Assembly (NCBI GenBank): GCA_028874795.1
Contig: JAPPHT010000056.1
Coordinates: 1 to 64,000 of the forward strand
Direction of reading: 5' to 3'
Origin: Chloroflexota bacterium
GTDB taxonomy: Bacteria; Chloroflexota; Dehalococcoidia; Lucifugimonadales; Australimonadaceae
DNA length: 64,000 nucleotides
The position numbers and the translations under genes are program-made. The notes beneath the pieces were generated by a model that worked only from the letters and a program-made list of their open reading frames with translations, searched no databases and was not told the origin of the DNA. Shown in pieces: positions 8,946 through 17,453 of the stretch (the first letter of the stretch is position 1; the number at the start of each line of letters is the position of its first letter).

Positions 8946-9281
8946 GTCGCACGTGCGCCCGGGCAGCGCACGCAGAGCGGGGTGGAACCCCGCCTCCACT
9001 TCTCCTGAGGGAGAGGTCGACGCGCTTGCGCGGCGGGTGAGGGATCTTCCGTCGTTCCTGCAGAGGCAGGGACCTCGTCCCCAAGTTCCCTGGATTCCCG
9101 CCTGTGCGGGAATCCAGGGTGCGCGGGCAGCGCATGAGGGGGCGGGGATGGGGGAGGTTTGTCATGTTGAGCGCAGCCGGAGGCGGAGCCGAAACATCTC
9201 TCGGGAAGCATCCGCGGACAAACGGGCGTCCCCTGAGAGATTCCTCGACTCCGCTGCGCTCTGCTCGGAATGACAAGGTCG
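8870..9281. repeat. Cluster of dispersed palindromic and composite repeats
   Basis: This gap carries no gene but at least five repeat copies: palindromes of the 'TTCCCGC...GCGGGAA' type near 8870, 8905 and 9090, a 'gagggagaggtcgacgcg...gggtgaggg' copy near 9005-9045, and a pair of 'catgttgagcg...gccggaggcggag...' and 'gagagattcctcgactccg...ggaatgaca' copies at 9160-9275. The same families recur in most intergenic gaps. Confidence 0.75.
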
Positions 9282-10043
9282 TCACCACACTTCCCTGCCC
9301 CCGTTCACCAGGATCATCTGCCCGGAGATGAACCGCGCGTCGTCCGTGAACAGGAACGCCATCACCCCAGCGAGGTCGTCCGGCACCCCCCGGCGCAGCA
9401 GCGACGCCTCCGGCTCCGGGTACGCTTCATCCGCCGACAGCGCCTCTTCCGTGTCCGAGGTCGTCGACCCCGGCGCGACGGTCACGACGTTGATGTTGTA
9501 CTGCCCCAGTTCGCGCGCCACCGCCCGCGTGATGCCCGTGATCGCGGACTTCGACGCCACGTACTGCGCGTTGATCGCGTCCGGTGCCCGGCTGATGCGG
9601 AGCGTGCTCCCGGAGCTCACGTTGACGATGGTGCCGGAGCCCTGCTCGCGCATATACGGGTACACCGCGCGGATGCCGAGGAACGTGCCCCGCGTGTTCA
9701 CTGCGAACACCCGGTCCCACATACCCATGTCGACGTCCATCAGCGACTTCGCCTCGAGCCCGTGCCGCGTCGTGATGCCCGCGTTGTTCAGCAGGCCGTC
9801 GATCCGCCCGAAGCGTTCGTGCGTCTGGCGCGCCATCGCGAGCGTATCCTCCTCCGACGACACGTCGACGCGCAGCGGCAGCACCTCCGCCCCCTCCGTC
9901 TCGCACAGCGACGTCGTCTTCGCGAGGTCGGCCACGTCCGCAAGCGTCAGCTTCGCGCCTTCGCTCGCCAGGCGCCTCGCATACGTGCGCCCCAGCCCCA
10001 ACGCCGCCCCCGTCACGATGATCACCCGGCCCTCCAACAGCAT
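9282..10043 (-). CDS. Short-chain dehydrogenase/reductase
   Basis: 253 aa when started at the ATG preceded by GAGGAGGG. A cytosolic NAD(P)-dependent oxidoreductase of the classical SDR fold. The cofactor site is TGAALGLGRTYA (TGxxxGxG) near the N-terminus, then NNAGIT, the catalytic Ser in NVSSGST, and YVASK (Tyr-x-x-x-Lys). The C-terminus has FISGQMILVNGG. The family acts on alcohols or ketones; the substrate cannot be predicted. It stands alone between repeat clusters. Confidence 0.93.
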   Translation of the reverse strand: MLLEGRVIIVTGAALGLGRTYARRLASEGAKLTLADVADLAKTTSLCETEGAEVLPLRVDVSSEEDTLAMARQTHERFGRIDGLLNNAGITTRHGLEAKSLMDVDMGMWDRVFAVNTRGTFLGIRAVYPYMREQGSGTIVNVSSGSTLRISRAPDAINAQYVASKSAITGITRAVARELGQYNINVVTVAPGSTTSDTEEALSADEAYPEPEASLLRRGVPDDLAGVMAFLFTDDARFISGQMILVNGGREVW

Positions 10044-10099
10044 GCGCACCCTCCTCGCGCCCTCCGGCGCGCCGCCATCCTACACCCAGCCGTCGGCAG

Positions 10100-10360
10100 G
10101 GTTGTCATTCTGAGCGGAGCGCAGCGGAGTCGATGAATCTCTCGGGGTTCTGTCCCCTCGCCCCCTGGGAGAGGGAAACGCGCTTCAGCGGCGGGTGAGG
10201 GTACTGGGGGGAGGTGCGGGCGGGGTCTCCTCCCCTCGTCCTCTGGGAGAGGGAAACGCGCTTCAGCGCGCGGGTGAGGGTGAACCGGGGGGCAGGGGTG
10301 CGGCGCTGTCATGCTGAGCGTAGCCGGAGGCGAAGTCGAAGCATCTCTCACTGGAGGGGT
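10100..10360. repeat. Repeat cluster upstream of an amidohydrolase gene
   Basis: Copies of family C ('tgagcggagcgcagcggagtcgatg' and 'catgctgagcgtagccggaggcgaagtcgaag') and family B ('ctgggagagggaaacgcgcttcagcg...gggtgaggg', twice in close tandem near 10160 and 10240). No gene seen. Confidence 0.7.
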
Positions 10361-10445
10361 TGCCCCCTGTCTCCCGTCTCCCCTCTTGTGCTAACGTGCA
10401 GCCGTCAAGCCGCCGGAACGGCAACGGAGCACAAGGAGGCCCGTC

Positions 10446-11558
10446 ATGGCAGTCATCGATTCCGACGCCCACGTCGTTGAAACGGAACGCACCTGGGACT
10501 TCATCCCACCGTCCGACCAGTACCTCAGGCCCGTCATGATCACGAAGCCGGACGGCTCCGGGAACGACGTGCGCTACTGGGAGATCGACGGCGTCATACG
10601 GGGCACGGTCCGCCAGCCCGTTGGCAAGCGCGAGGAGTGGGACCCCACCCGTGTCTCGGCGGACATGGCCGCGCAGCAGGCAAGGGCCGGAAGGGCGATG
10701 GCGACGCCGGACGCCTCCAAGCACATGGAGGACGTCGGCGCGAGGCTGCGCCACATGGACGAGCTCGGCATCGACTACCAGATGCTCTACCCCACCATCT
10801 TCCTCCGCAAGCTCGCTGACCGCGACGAGACCCGCGTCGCCCTCGCGAGGGGATACAACCGCTGGCTCGCCGACATCTGGACGCAGTCCGAGGGACGCCT
10901 GCGCTGGGCCGCCATCCTCCCGCTCTCCGTCATGGACGAATCGATCAAGGAGCTGCACTGGGCGGCCGAGCACGGCGCGAACGGCGTTTTCATGCGCGGC
11001 GTCGAGGAGGAGGGCGTCCTGCAGGACGAGTACTTCTTCCCGCTCTACGAGGAGATGGCCAAACTGGACCTGGCCGTCACCGTCCACATCGGCAACGGCA
11101 ACCCGCTCATGGAGGGCCTGCTGAACCACGGCGCGGGCGGCTCGCCGTTCTCCTCCATGCGCATCTTCTCCGTCGCCGCCTGCCACTCGTGGATACTCGC
11201 GCGCATCCCGCAGCAGTTCCCCGGGCTGCGCATCGCCTTCGTGGAGGCCGCCGCGCAGTGGGCGCCCTACGTGGTCAACGACCTCCGGCGCCGATTCCCC
11301 GGACGCCACGGCATGCCCGCCCCCGACGAGATCTTCGCCGAGAACCGCATCTGGGTGACCTGCCAGACCGACGACGACATCGGCTACCTGGTCGACTACG
11401 CCGGCGAGGACAATCTGCTCATCGGCACCGACTACGGCCACACCGACCAGTCGTCCGAGATCGAGGCGATGCGCATCTTCCAGGAGCAGGGCACCGTCGC
11501 GCCGGACATCGTCAGCAAGATCCTGGACGCCAATCCCCGCGCCGTCTACGGCTTCTAG
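10446..11558 (+). CDS. Amidohydrolase_2-family metal-dependent hydrolase/decarboxylase
   Basis: 370 aa, with AAGGAGG before the ATG. It belongs to the TIM-barrel amidohydrolase family that includes ACMSD-type decarboxylases. Visible signatures are IDSDAHVVE at the N-terminus (the first metal-ligand region), TVHIGNG near residue 216 (metal His), FVEAAAQWAPYVV and, near the C-terminus, IGTDYGHTDQSSE with the catalytic Asp. The first strand has D-x-H where classical members have H-x-H. It is closely similar in layout to the gene at 59610-60653 (both have ACQTDDD/TCQTDDD-like and GTDYGH motifs). The substrate is unknown, perhaps a carboxylated ring or lactone. Confidence 0.9.
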   Translation: MAVIDSDAHVVETERTWDFIPPSDQYLRPVMITKPDGSGNDVRYWEIDGVIRGTVRQPVGKREEWDPTRVSADMAAQQARAGRAMATPDASKHMEDVGARLRHMDELGIDYQMLYPTIFLRKLADRDETRVALARGYNRWLADIWTQSEGRLRWAAILPLSVMDESIKELHWAAEHGANGVFMRGVEEEGVLQDEYFFPLYEEMAKLDLAVTVHIGNGNPLMEGLLNHGAGGSPFSSMRIFSVAACHSWILARIPQQFPGLRIAFVEAAAQWAPYVVNDLRRRFPGRHGMPAPDEIFAENRIWVTCQTDDDIGYLVDYAGEDNLLIGTDYGHTDQSSEIEAMRIFQEQGTVAPDIVSKILDANPRAVYGF

Positions 11559-11579
11559 CTAGCCTCAGTCCCGCCCGCT

Positions 11580-11706
11580 CCCGTCTTTCCCGCGAAAGCG
11601 GGAACCCAGGCGACCGCCAGGTCGCGTCATCTCTTCCCCCTCGACGGGGGAAGGCTGGGATGGGGGTGAACCAAGGGCGGCGTGGGCCGCCTCATCCCCC
11701 CTCCCT
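11580..11706. repeat. Palindromic repeat and GGGGGAAGG repeat
   Basis: A 'ccgtctttcccgcgaaagcgggaaccc' palindrome (about 11583-11610) and a 'cctcgacgggggaaggctgggatgggggtg' copy lie between convergent genes. The palindrome could act as a transcription-ending hairpin. Confidence 0.55.
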
Positions 11707-12687
11707 CTACCCCGCCATCGGGTCCAGGACCACCTTCCCCGTGACCGTGTTGCCGGAGACGAGCCGGAACGCCTCCGCAGCCTGCGACAGCGGCATGATG
11801 CGGTCGATCAGCACCCGGTAGCGGCCCTCGGCGGCGCCCCGGAGCGCCTCGTCGATGAACGTATCGCCCCGCGAGCCCGCACCCAGCCCGCCGATGATCC
11901 GCAGGCGGTTCCGGTAGAGCCGTCGCACATCCACGGGCAAGACGCCGTCCCCCGCGTGCGTCCCCACCGTCAGGAGACGTCCGCCGACCGCCATGCTCTC
12001 GATCGCCTTCGGCCACAGGACCGGGTCTCCGACGTTCTCGAACACCACGTCCACACCCCTGCCGTCCGTCGCCGCGAGGACTCCTTCCACGAGGTCGCCC
12101 TGCCGGTAGTCGATGCCATAGTCGGCGCCCATACCCACTGCCGCCGCGACGCGCCCGGCGCTCCCAGCGCCCGCGATGACCGTCGCCCCCATCTCCTTGG
12201 CCAGCTGGACGATGCAGACGGCCAGCGCGCCCGCGGCCCCCATCACCAGCACGCTCTCGCCCGCGCGCAGCCCGGACTCGGCCACCATCGAGTGCGCCAT
12301 GCCGAAGTGCCGCCGCACCACGGTCGCCGTCGGGAAGTCGACGCCGTCCGGGACGACGTTCGCCCGCGATTCACGGACGACGGCCAACTCCGCGTAGCCT
12401 CCGAACGTGGCGAGCTCGGTGATGGCCGCAACCCGGTCCCCGGCCTTCAGCCCCTTGACGCCCTCCCCCACCGCTTCGACGACGCCGGACGGGTCGACGC
12501 CGGGCGTGAACGGCAGCGCCGGGTCCATGCCCGAGGCGCCCGCCACGAGGTGCACGTCCAGCGTTGTGTTCACCGAGACCGCGTGCACGCGCACGAGCAC
12601 CTCGCCCGGCCCCGGGACCGGGTCCGGCACTTCCTCCAGCCGCAGCTGCTCCGGCCCCCCGAACGCTCTGACGACGATCGCTTTCAT
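11707..12687 (-). CDS. MDR-superfamily quinone/alcohol oxidoreductase
   Basis: 326 aa NAD(P)H-dependent medium-chain dehydrogenase of the quinone-oxidoreductase type. The N-terminal GroES-like domain has PGPGEVLVRVHAVSVN and GVDPSGVV. The Rossmann domain contains GAAGALAVCIVQLAKEMGA and DVVFENVG. Structural zinc cysteines are absent, consistent with zinc-independent members. The ATG overlaps the stop of the upstream membrane-protein gene by 4 nt (12684-12687), so it is translationally coupled and last in a three-gene minus-strand operon with an amidohydrolase. Confidence 0.9.
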   Translation of the reverse strand: MKAIVVRAFGGPEQLRLEEVPDPVPGPGEVLVRVHAVSVNTTLDVHLVAGASGMDPALPFTPGVDPSGVVEAVGEGVKGLKAGDRVAAITELATFGGYAELAVVRESRANVVPDGVDFPTATVVRRHFGMAHSMVAESGLRAGESVLVMGAAGALAVCIVQLAKEMGATVIAGAGSAGRVAAAVGMGADYGIDYRQGDLVEGVLAATDGRGVDVVFENVGDPVLWPKAIESMAVGGRLLTVGTHAGDGVLPVDVRRLYRNRLRIIGGLGAGSRGDTFIDEALRGAAEGRYRVLIDRIMPLSQAAEAFRLVSGNTVTGKVVLDPMAG

Positions 12688-13001
12688 CTATCCTCGTCGC
12701 CCTCGTTCTGCGACCCCTCGTCGTCCGGACCACGGGGGACATTCTCGTCGTCCAGGCGGTACGCATAGGCTCTGCCGCCACCGCTGCTGGTTGGACGAAG
12801 GATGGACTCCCGGTTCCAGGACCACGCCACCACTATGAGTGCGGGAACGACCACCAGTATGGCGGTCAACGTGGAGCCGGTCAGCGATTCCATAGCCAGG
12901 TGTGCGACCCCGGCGATCACGGCGAGCGCCACCGCGTACGGCCACTTCCAGTAGAAGATCCTCCACAGCACCCAGGCGGTTATGACGTGCATCAGGAACA
13001 T
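12684..13001 (-). CDS. Small membrane protein, unknown function
   Basis: 105 aa: two or three hydrophobic helices in the first 62 residues, then a polar, acidic tail. It starts 3 nt after the upstream amidohydrolase stop and overlaps the downstream MDR gene by 4 nt, so it is sandwiched in an operon. No family recognised. Confidence 0.6.
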   Translation of the reverse strand: MFLMHVITAWVLWRIFYWKWPYAVALAVIAGVAHLAMESLTGSTLTAILVVVPALIVVAWSWNRESILRPTSSGGGRAYAYRLDDENVPRGPDDEGSQNEGDEDR

Positions 13002-13004
13002 GAA

Positions 13005-14108
13005 CTAGAACCCGTAGAAGCGCGCTGCGTTGCCGGCGAGCACCGCCTGCTTCTGGTCGTCGGTGAGGGCGTCGGTCTCCACAGTTTCGCGTATCTCGTG
13101 CTGCACCGCGGGAAGGTCCGCCTCGTGGGGATAGTCCGACGAGTAAGCGAACGGCTCGATGCCGATGCGCGAGGCGATGTACGGCAGGCTCACGTCGTTC
13201 CCCTCGCAGCCGATCAGGACGTTCCCGCTCGTGACGTACTCGTGGAACGGGCGCTTCGCCACCCTTCCGAAGAACTGGTCGTCGCGCTCCCCGCGGTCGA
13301 GTATCGGCACGAGCCAGCCGGCCCCGCCCTCCAGGAACGCGAGCTTGAGCCCGGGGAACCGGTCCAGCACGCCGTGATAGACGAGCGCGACGAGCGCGTA
13401 CATGAGCGACACGGGGTGGTGGAGGACGTGCGAGCCTACGAAGTCGGTGAACGAGTCCAGCCCCATGCCGTGGTGCGACGCGCCGTGGAACGCCAGGACG
13501 CAGCCCAGGTTGGCCGCCTCCTCGTAGACCGGCAGGTAGAACTCGTGCGCGACGTGCAGCGGCAGGCCCGCGGCGGGGAGCATCGCGCCCGGCATGCCGA
13601 GTTCATTCACGACACGGCGAAGCTCCGCGACCGCAAGCTCCGGGCTCTGCATCGGTATGAGCCCTATGGGACGGATGCGCTCGTCGGCCTTCCGGTAGCG
13701 GTCGTGGACGTAGTCGTTGTAGATGCGGCAGAGGCCGTCGGCGTACTCGGGCGTACGGATCATACCGACAGCGAGCCCCCGCGTGGGGAAGATGACCGTT
13801 CGTTCGATGCCGGTCTTGTCGAGCAGCGCGGTCCAGTCTTCGGCTGAGCCCGTGCGCTCCTCGCTGGCCATCTGGCGCGGCCAGCTGAACCGCCCTCCCC
13901 ACCCCTTTGCGTAGTTGTGGATGCCGTCCAGCGAGGGGAACGGCCCGTCCTGCGTGATCATGCGACCGGCGGTCGCAACCTTGACCATCTTGCTGGAGAG
14001 CGGCGCCCGGAGCGAGTCGTCGGCGTACTCGCCGAGCTCCTCGTTGGACTCCATCAGGTGTCCGTCGCAGTCGATCACTCGATACGGTTGGTCGGTCATG
14101 GCGCACAT
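13005..14108 (-). CDS. Amidohydrolase_2-family metal-dependent hydrolase
   Basis: About 367 aa from the ATG that follows GAAGGG; an internal Met four codons later is also possible. Motifs are VIDCDGHLME (metal-ligand region), LAFHGASHHG near residue 200, KLAFLEGGAGWLVPILDR and YSSDYPHEAD near the C-terminus. YSSDYPH is the common amidohydro_2 Asp motif. First gene of an operon with a membrane protein and an MDR oxidoreductase. Divergent from the small gene at 14192. Confidence 0.9.
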   Translation of the reverse strand: MCAMTDQPYRVIDCDGHLMESNEELGEYADDSLRAPLSSKMVKVATAGRMITQDGPFPSLDGIHNYAKGWGGRFSWPRQMASEERTGSAEDWTALLDKTGIERTVIFPTRGLAVGMIRTPEYADGLCRIYNDYVHDRYRKADERIRPIGLIPMQSPELAVAELRRVVNELGMPGAMLPAAGLPLHVAHEFYLPVYEEAANLGCVLAFHGASHHGMGLDSFTDFVGSHVLHHPVSLMYALVALVYHGVLDRFPGLKLAFLEGGAGWLVPILDRGERDDQFFGRVAKRPFHEYVTSGNVLIGCEGNDVSLPYIASRIGIEPFAYSSDYPHEADLPAVQHEIRETVETDALTDDQKQAVLAGNAARFYGF

Positions 14109-14191
14109 GATAAACCCTTCGCCCGCCCCCACCGGCTTGTAGTCTCCGCCCGCATCCTGATATACGCTGTCGCGAACCTGGAGGACACCCG

Positions 14192-14500
14192 ATGACGACG
14201 ACCACCGCGGTTGGCGACCCTTTCGACGATGCCGAGCGAGGCCTTGAATGGCTGGAGAAGCTCGAGGCGCTGCAGGCCCGCTCCGCCTCCGACCGCGCCG
14301 CCTACGAGGTTGCCGAGTACGTCATGCAGCTCCGCGCAGCCGTGACCGCGCTGGCCGGAGAGCGCACCGCCGCCGAGCTGACCGAGGCCGTCGGCTCCGA
14401 GACGACGCAACTCGTGGAGCAGCTGCGCGAGGTCGGCGACAGGGACTACTGGAACACCCGGGTCCTCCCCGCCCTCCTGAAGTCGGACCCCGGACGATAG
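14192..14500 (+). CDS. Hypothetical helical protein
   Basis: 102 aa, helical, acidic, with GGAGG 7 nt before the ATG. Divergently placed from the amidohydrolase at 13005-14108. The C-terminus contains DRDYWNTRVLPALLK. No domain recognised; cytosolic by composition. Confidence 0.6.
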   Translation: MTTTTAVGDPFDDAERGLEWLEKLEALQARSASDRAAYEVAEYVMQLRAAVTALAGERTAAELTEAVGSETTQLVEQLREVGDRDYWNTRVLPALLKSDPGR

Positions 14501-14509
14501 GGGCGACCC

Positions 14510-16330
14510 TCACACCCACACTCCCAATCTGTTCGCGCCCGCGTCGCCGTCATCGGCGGCGGACGCAGGCTCCGGGTACGCTGGCGGGTCGTCGTCGCGA
14601 AGGAACGGCTCCGCGCCCGTCCAGATGCCGAACGACGGCGGGACGAGGAACGCCAGCGCCAGCGCGTCCGCCTTGTCCGGCGACGGCATGCCGCGCTTCC
14701 GCATCTCCCGCTTGCCCTCCAGCCGCACCTGCCCGGAGCTCGAGACGTCGTAGCGCAATGCCAGCAGCTGCCCCGCGAGCTCCTCGTCGCGCGGTATCGC
14801 GATGAGCCGCTGGTCGAACAGCCGGCGCAACTCCCAGAAGATCTCCGAGCGCCGGTTGAAGAAGCGGGTCTGACGCTGCGCCGCGCCGCCGAAGTGGACC
14901 CCGTACACCGGAGCGCCCAGCTCCCGCAACCGGTCCACGACTCCTCCTCCCACGCCGCCCTCGTCGACGAACACCGCCTCCGCGCCTGACTCGCGCACCG
15001 TGTTCAGCACCTCGTGGACCAGCCGCATCGTGTCCATGCGGCCGAACGAGCGCATCGAAAGCACGCGCTGCCCCTGCCGCACGCACACCGCCGACTTGTC
15101 GAAGCCGAACCGCGCCACGTCCACGCCCACGTACACGGGAGCGTTGGGGTCCGGCGGCGCCGTCGTTCCTGCGGAGGCAGGAACCTCGCCTGCCGTGTAC
15201 CTTGTCATGTCGAGCGAAGCCGAGGAATGGCTATGTGATGTGTCATGTTGAGCGGAGCTGAAGGCGGAGCCTGAAGCGGAGTCCCGCGCTTTAGCGCGCA
15301 ACATCCCCTCGGGGGAACGTTCGTCTTCGGCGGGATGCGCCCCGAGAGATTCCTCGGCTCCGCCCTCGGCTGGCGCCGACGGCTCCGCTCGGAATGACAC
15401 ACTCCCCTCACCCGCCGCGCTGTCGTGCACCGACCTCTCCCCAGGGGAGAGGTGTGTTTGGCTCCCCTCGCCCTCTGGGAGAGGGGCTGGGGGTGAGGGT
15501 TGCTCCCACCGCTCCATGGCGGACTCGACCGCCTCCCGCCCCACGAGCGAGTCCTCGAGCGCGTCGGGGAACTGCGCGAGGACCGACGCGGCATAGAGCG
15601 GGTGGTCCTCTCCGTAGTCGAGCGCGTACTCCTCCACGTCCTCGGGCGTGATCATGCCGCGCCGCCCCCCGTCCTCACCGGTGAAGTTCGGCGTATCGAA
15701 CGCGGAGATGGCGATGCGGTGGTAGAGGTTGCGCTTGGAGTGATGGGAGGCGTAGAACTCGCCGTCGCGTGACAGAGCGTTGCCGACCAGCAGCAGCCGG
15801 TCGGGCTGCAGCCGCTTGATCGCGTCCACGTGCGACTGCGGCATCGCGTGCGCCTCGGTGACGACCACGAGCAGCTGCTCCGAGTGGAAGCCCTGGATGT
15901 TGAGCGCGTTGTTCGTGGAGAAGCCGAGGGCGAACCGCTGCTCGTCGACGCGGTACGCGGACCTGAACATCCTGCCGCTGAGACGCCCTTCCGACGCTGC
16001 GTACGCCTCGCGCATCTCCTGCCAGACGACCTCCTCCACCTGGCGCTGCGTCGGGCCGAGGGTGAGCGCCTTGCTCTCCGGACGCGTCTCCAGCCACCAA
16101 AGCACGGCGCGCCCCGCCGCCCAGTCCTTGCCGGAACCGTTCGCCCCGACGACCGAGACGCGCCGGTGGTCGACAAGCGCTTCGAGCATCTCCGCCTGCT
16201 TCGAGTACGGCGCTCCCGCGTCGCCCAGCACGTCCGTGACGAACCCGACAGGATCGTCTGCGTATCGCGTGAAGTCCCCGGCCACGACCTCTATCGGACC
16301 GTTCGCGCTGATTGTGAGCTCTTCCGCCAC
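14510..16330 (-). CDS. Phage terminase large subunit (TerL-like) with repeat-derived insert
   Basis: 606 aa from a GTG preceded by GGAGAAGG. The ATPase half has a Walker A-like VVGANGSGKDWAA (about 75-87) and a Walker B-like LLVVVTEAHA (about 155-165). The nuclease half begins near VYVGVDVARFGFDKSA and contains VFVDEGGVGGGVVDRL and PDKADALALAF, the acidic RNase H-like residues of TerL. Between the halves about 113 codons are translated repeat DNA (for example PAPLPEGEGSQ, AEESLGAHPAEDE, VPASAGTT) with no stop or frameshift. It would package DNA in a phage or gene-transfer agent. No portal or capsid gene is adjacent. Confidence 0.85.
   Translation of the reverse strand: MAEELTISANGPIEVVAGDFTRYADDPVGFVTDVLGDAGAPYSKQAEMLEALVDHRRVSVVGANGSGKDWAAGRAVLWWLETRPESKALTLGPTQRQVEEVVWQEMREAYAASEGRLSGRMFRSAYRVDEQRFALGFSTNNALNIQGFHSEQLLVVVTEAHAMPQSHVDAIKRLQPDRLLLVGNALSRDGEFYASHHSKRNLYHRIAISAFDTPNFTGEDGGRRGMITPEDVEEYALDYGEDHPLYAASVLAQFPDALEDSLVGREAVESAMERWEQPSPPAPLPEGEGSQTHLSPGERSVHDSAAGEGSVSFRAEPSAPAEGGAEESLGAHPAEDERSPEGMLRAKARDSASGSAFSSAQHDTSHSHSSASLDMTRYTAGEVPASAGTTAPPDPNAPVYVGVDVARFGFDKSAVCVRQGQRVLSMRSFGRMDTMRLVHEVLNTVRESGAEAVFVDEGGVGGGVVDRLRELGAPVYGVHFGGAAQRQTRFFNRRSEIFWELRRLFDQRLIAIPRDEELAGQLLALRYDVSSSGQVRLEGKREMRKRGMPSPDKADALALAFLVPPSFGIWTGAEPFLRDDDPPAYPEPASAADDGDAGANRLGVWV
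15163..15505. repeat. Repeat array inserted in frame inside the terminase gene
   Basis: About 340 bp comprising a 'TTCCTGCGGAGGCAGGAA' palindrome, a family C pair ('catgttgagcggagctgaaggcggag' and 'gagagattcctcggctccg...ggaatgaca') and family B copies ('ccctcgccctctgggagaggggctgggggtgaggg'). These are the same families seen in intergenic gaps, here located between the two terminase domains and read in frame. Confidence 0.8.
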
Positions 16331-16412
16331 GGTGACACCTTCTCCACCCGGATAACCCTCAAGGCCCTGGATCCCCCGCGAAGGCGGGAATAACCGATCG
16401 AGGGTTAACATG

Positions 16413-16442
16413 AAAAGCCCCCTCGCTCTTCGCTGAGGGGGC
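16413..16442 (-). terminator. Intrinsic terminator between BrnTA and the terminase gene
   Basis: Minus-strand hairpin with an 8-bp perfect stem (GCCCCCTC/GAGGGGGC), a 10-nt loop, and TTTT directly after the stem. It would end transcripts coming from the BrnT-BrnA operon before the terminase start at 16330. Confidence 0.65.
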
Positions 16443-16559
16443 AGCGTTCTTCCCGCGGCTTGTCCGCAAGGGTCAGGTGCGCGTTCGACGTCGCGCTCTA
16501 CCATCATGCGGCAGAGGCGTCACATCGCGCAATAGGCCGGTGTCACAGTTCTGACAATC

Positions 16560-16760
16560 CTCTTCCGTCATTCCCGCGAAAGCGGGAATCCAGAGTGCGC
16601 GACAGCGGAGCGCACACAGCGGCGCGCCGCGCTGCTCGTCTTTCCCGCCACCACCCGTCTTTCCCGCGAAAGCGGGAATCCGGAGTGCCCGGCTGGGGAC
16701 GTTCCATTCGCCCTCACCCGCACTTCCAGTGCGCCCTCTCCCACGGGGAGAGGCATGCAT
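16560..16760. repeat. Two palindromic repeats plus family B copy
   Basis: Two near-identical palindromes of the type CATTCCCGCGAAAGCGGGAATC begin near 16567 and 16663, each followed by 'cagagtgcgc' or 'cggagtgccc', then a 'cactttccagtgcgccctctcccacggggagagg'-like copy. No gene in this stretch. Confidence 0.75.
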
Positions 16761-16786
16761 GGCTTCTCATACCCCACCGGTTCACC

Positions 16787-17074
16787 TTATCCCGCGGACC
16801 CACGCCGCTGGACGTGCTCACGGAGTGCCCGGTTGATGTCTGTCTGGTAGCCACGGCCGTGGCGCGCATGCGCCTTGAACCAGGTCAACACGTCCGCGTC
16901 CAGCCGAAGCGTCACCTGCCGTTTCACAGGCCGGTAGAACACCCCACGCCTCGCGTCGGACCAGTCGAGCATTTCAGGAATGTCTGTCGTGTTGATCCGA
17001 TCGTCCGGCAACCTCTCCAGCGCCTCGATCTCCGCCCTCTGTTCGTTGGTCAATTCAGCACGTTCCTTCTTCAT
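16787..17074 (-). CDS. brnA: BrnA-family antitoxin
   Basis: 95 aa from an internal ATG. The C-terminal half carries the BrnA signature (KRQVTLRLDADVLTWFKAHA then GYQTDINRALREHV), a ribbon-helix-helix-like DNA-binding region. BrnA neutralises BrnT and represses the operon. The start overlaps the BrnT coding end by 20 nt (17055-17074), the usual toxin-first arrangement. Confidence 0.93.
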   Translation of the reverse strand: MKKERAELTNEQRAEIEALERLPDDRINTTDIPEMLDWSDARRGVFYRPVKRQVTLRLDADVLTWFKAHARHGRGYQTDINRALREHVQRRGSAG

Positions 17075-17360
17075 AAACGTTCCCCTCACGGTTGGTCGCC
17101 TTCCGTGCGCTGATGATGCGCCCCATTTCATTGCCTGTGTCTGCGTCGTGCTCTGGCCAGGTGTGGACAACCATCAGAACGACCGCGCCAACCATTCCCA
17201 CCGTCCGCCATCGCTGTTCATAGGGGTACGGGTCCTCGACTGTGACGGCGAGCGGGTCATCGAACACCAGCATGGCGGTTTCGAAACCGAGGCCGTGGTC
17301 GCGCCGGTTCGTCGCATCCTTGGCAGGGTCCCATACCCAGAGCGGTATGCCATCTGTCAT
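17055..17360 (-). CDS. brnT: BrnT-family toxin (RelE-like ribonuclease)
   Basis: 101 aa from ATG at 17360. Typical BrnT features: WDPAKDATNRRDHGLGFE at the N-terminus, a central RWRTVGMVGAVVLMVVHT, and RIISARKATNREGNVY near the end. In this family the toxin is a ribonuclease that inhibits translation. It lies upstream of and overlaps brnA. A palindrome just before the start is a candidate BrnA operator. Confidence 0.93.
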   Translation of the reverse strand: MTDGIPLWVWDPAKDATNRRDHGLGFETAMLVFDDPLAVTVEDPYPYEQRWRTVGMVGAVVLMVVHTWPEHDADTGNEMGRIISARKATNREGNVYEEGTC

Positions 17361-17367
17361 TACAGGA

Positions 17368-17379
17368 TTGTAGTTACAA
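17368..17379 (-). promoter_or_regulatory. Candidate BrnA operator
   Basis: TTGTA-GT-TACAA, perfect 5-bp arms with a 2-nt spacer, 8 nt upstream of the brnT start codon. BrnA-family antitoxins autoregulate, so this palindrome is a natural operator candidate. Confidence 0.5.
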
Positions 17380-17453
17380 GACAAGCCCTGCGCAAGGTCT
17401 CGACTTCAACCTCTCCCGTCTTTCCCGCGAAAGCGGGAATCCAGAGTGCCCCC

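Noticed and set aside
8870-9281. CRISPR array
   Set aside because: Repeats are of different families with unequal spacing and no regular spacers. No cas gene seen.
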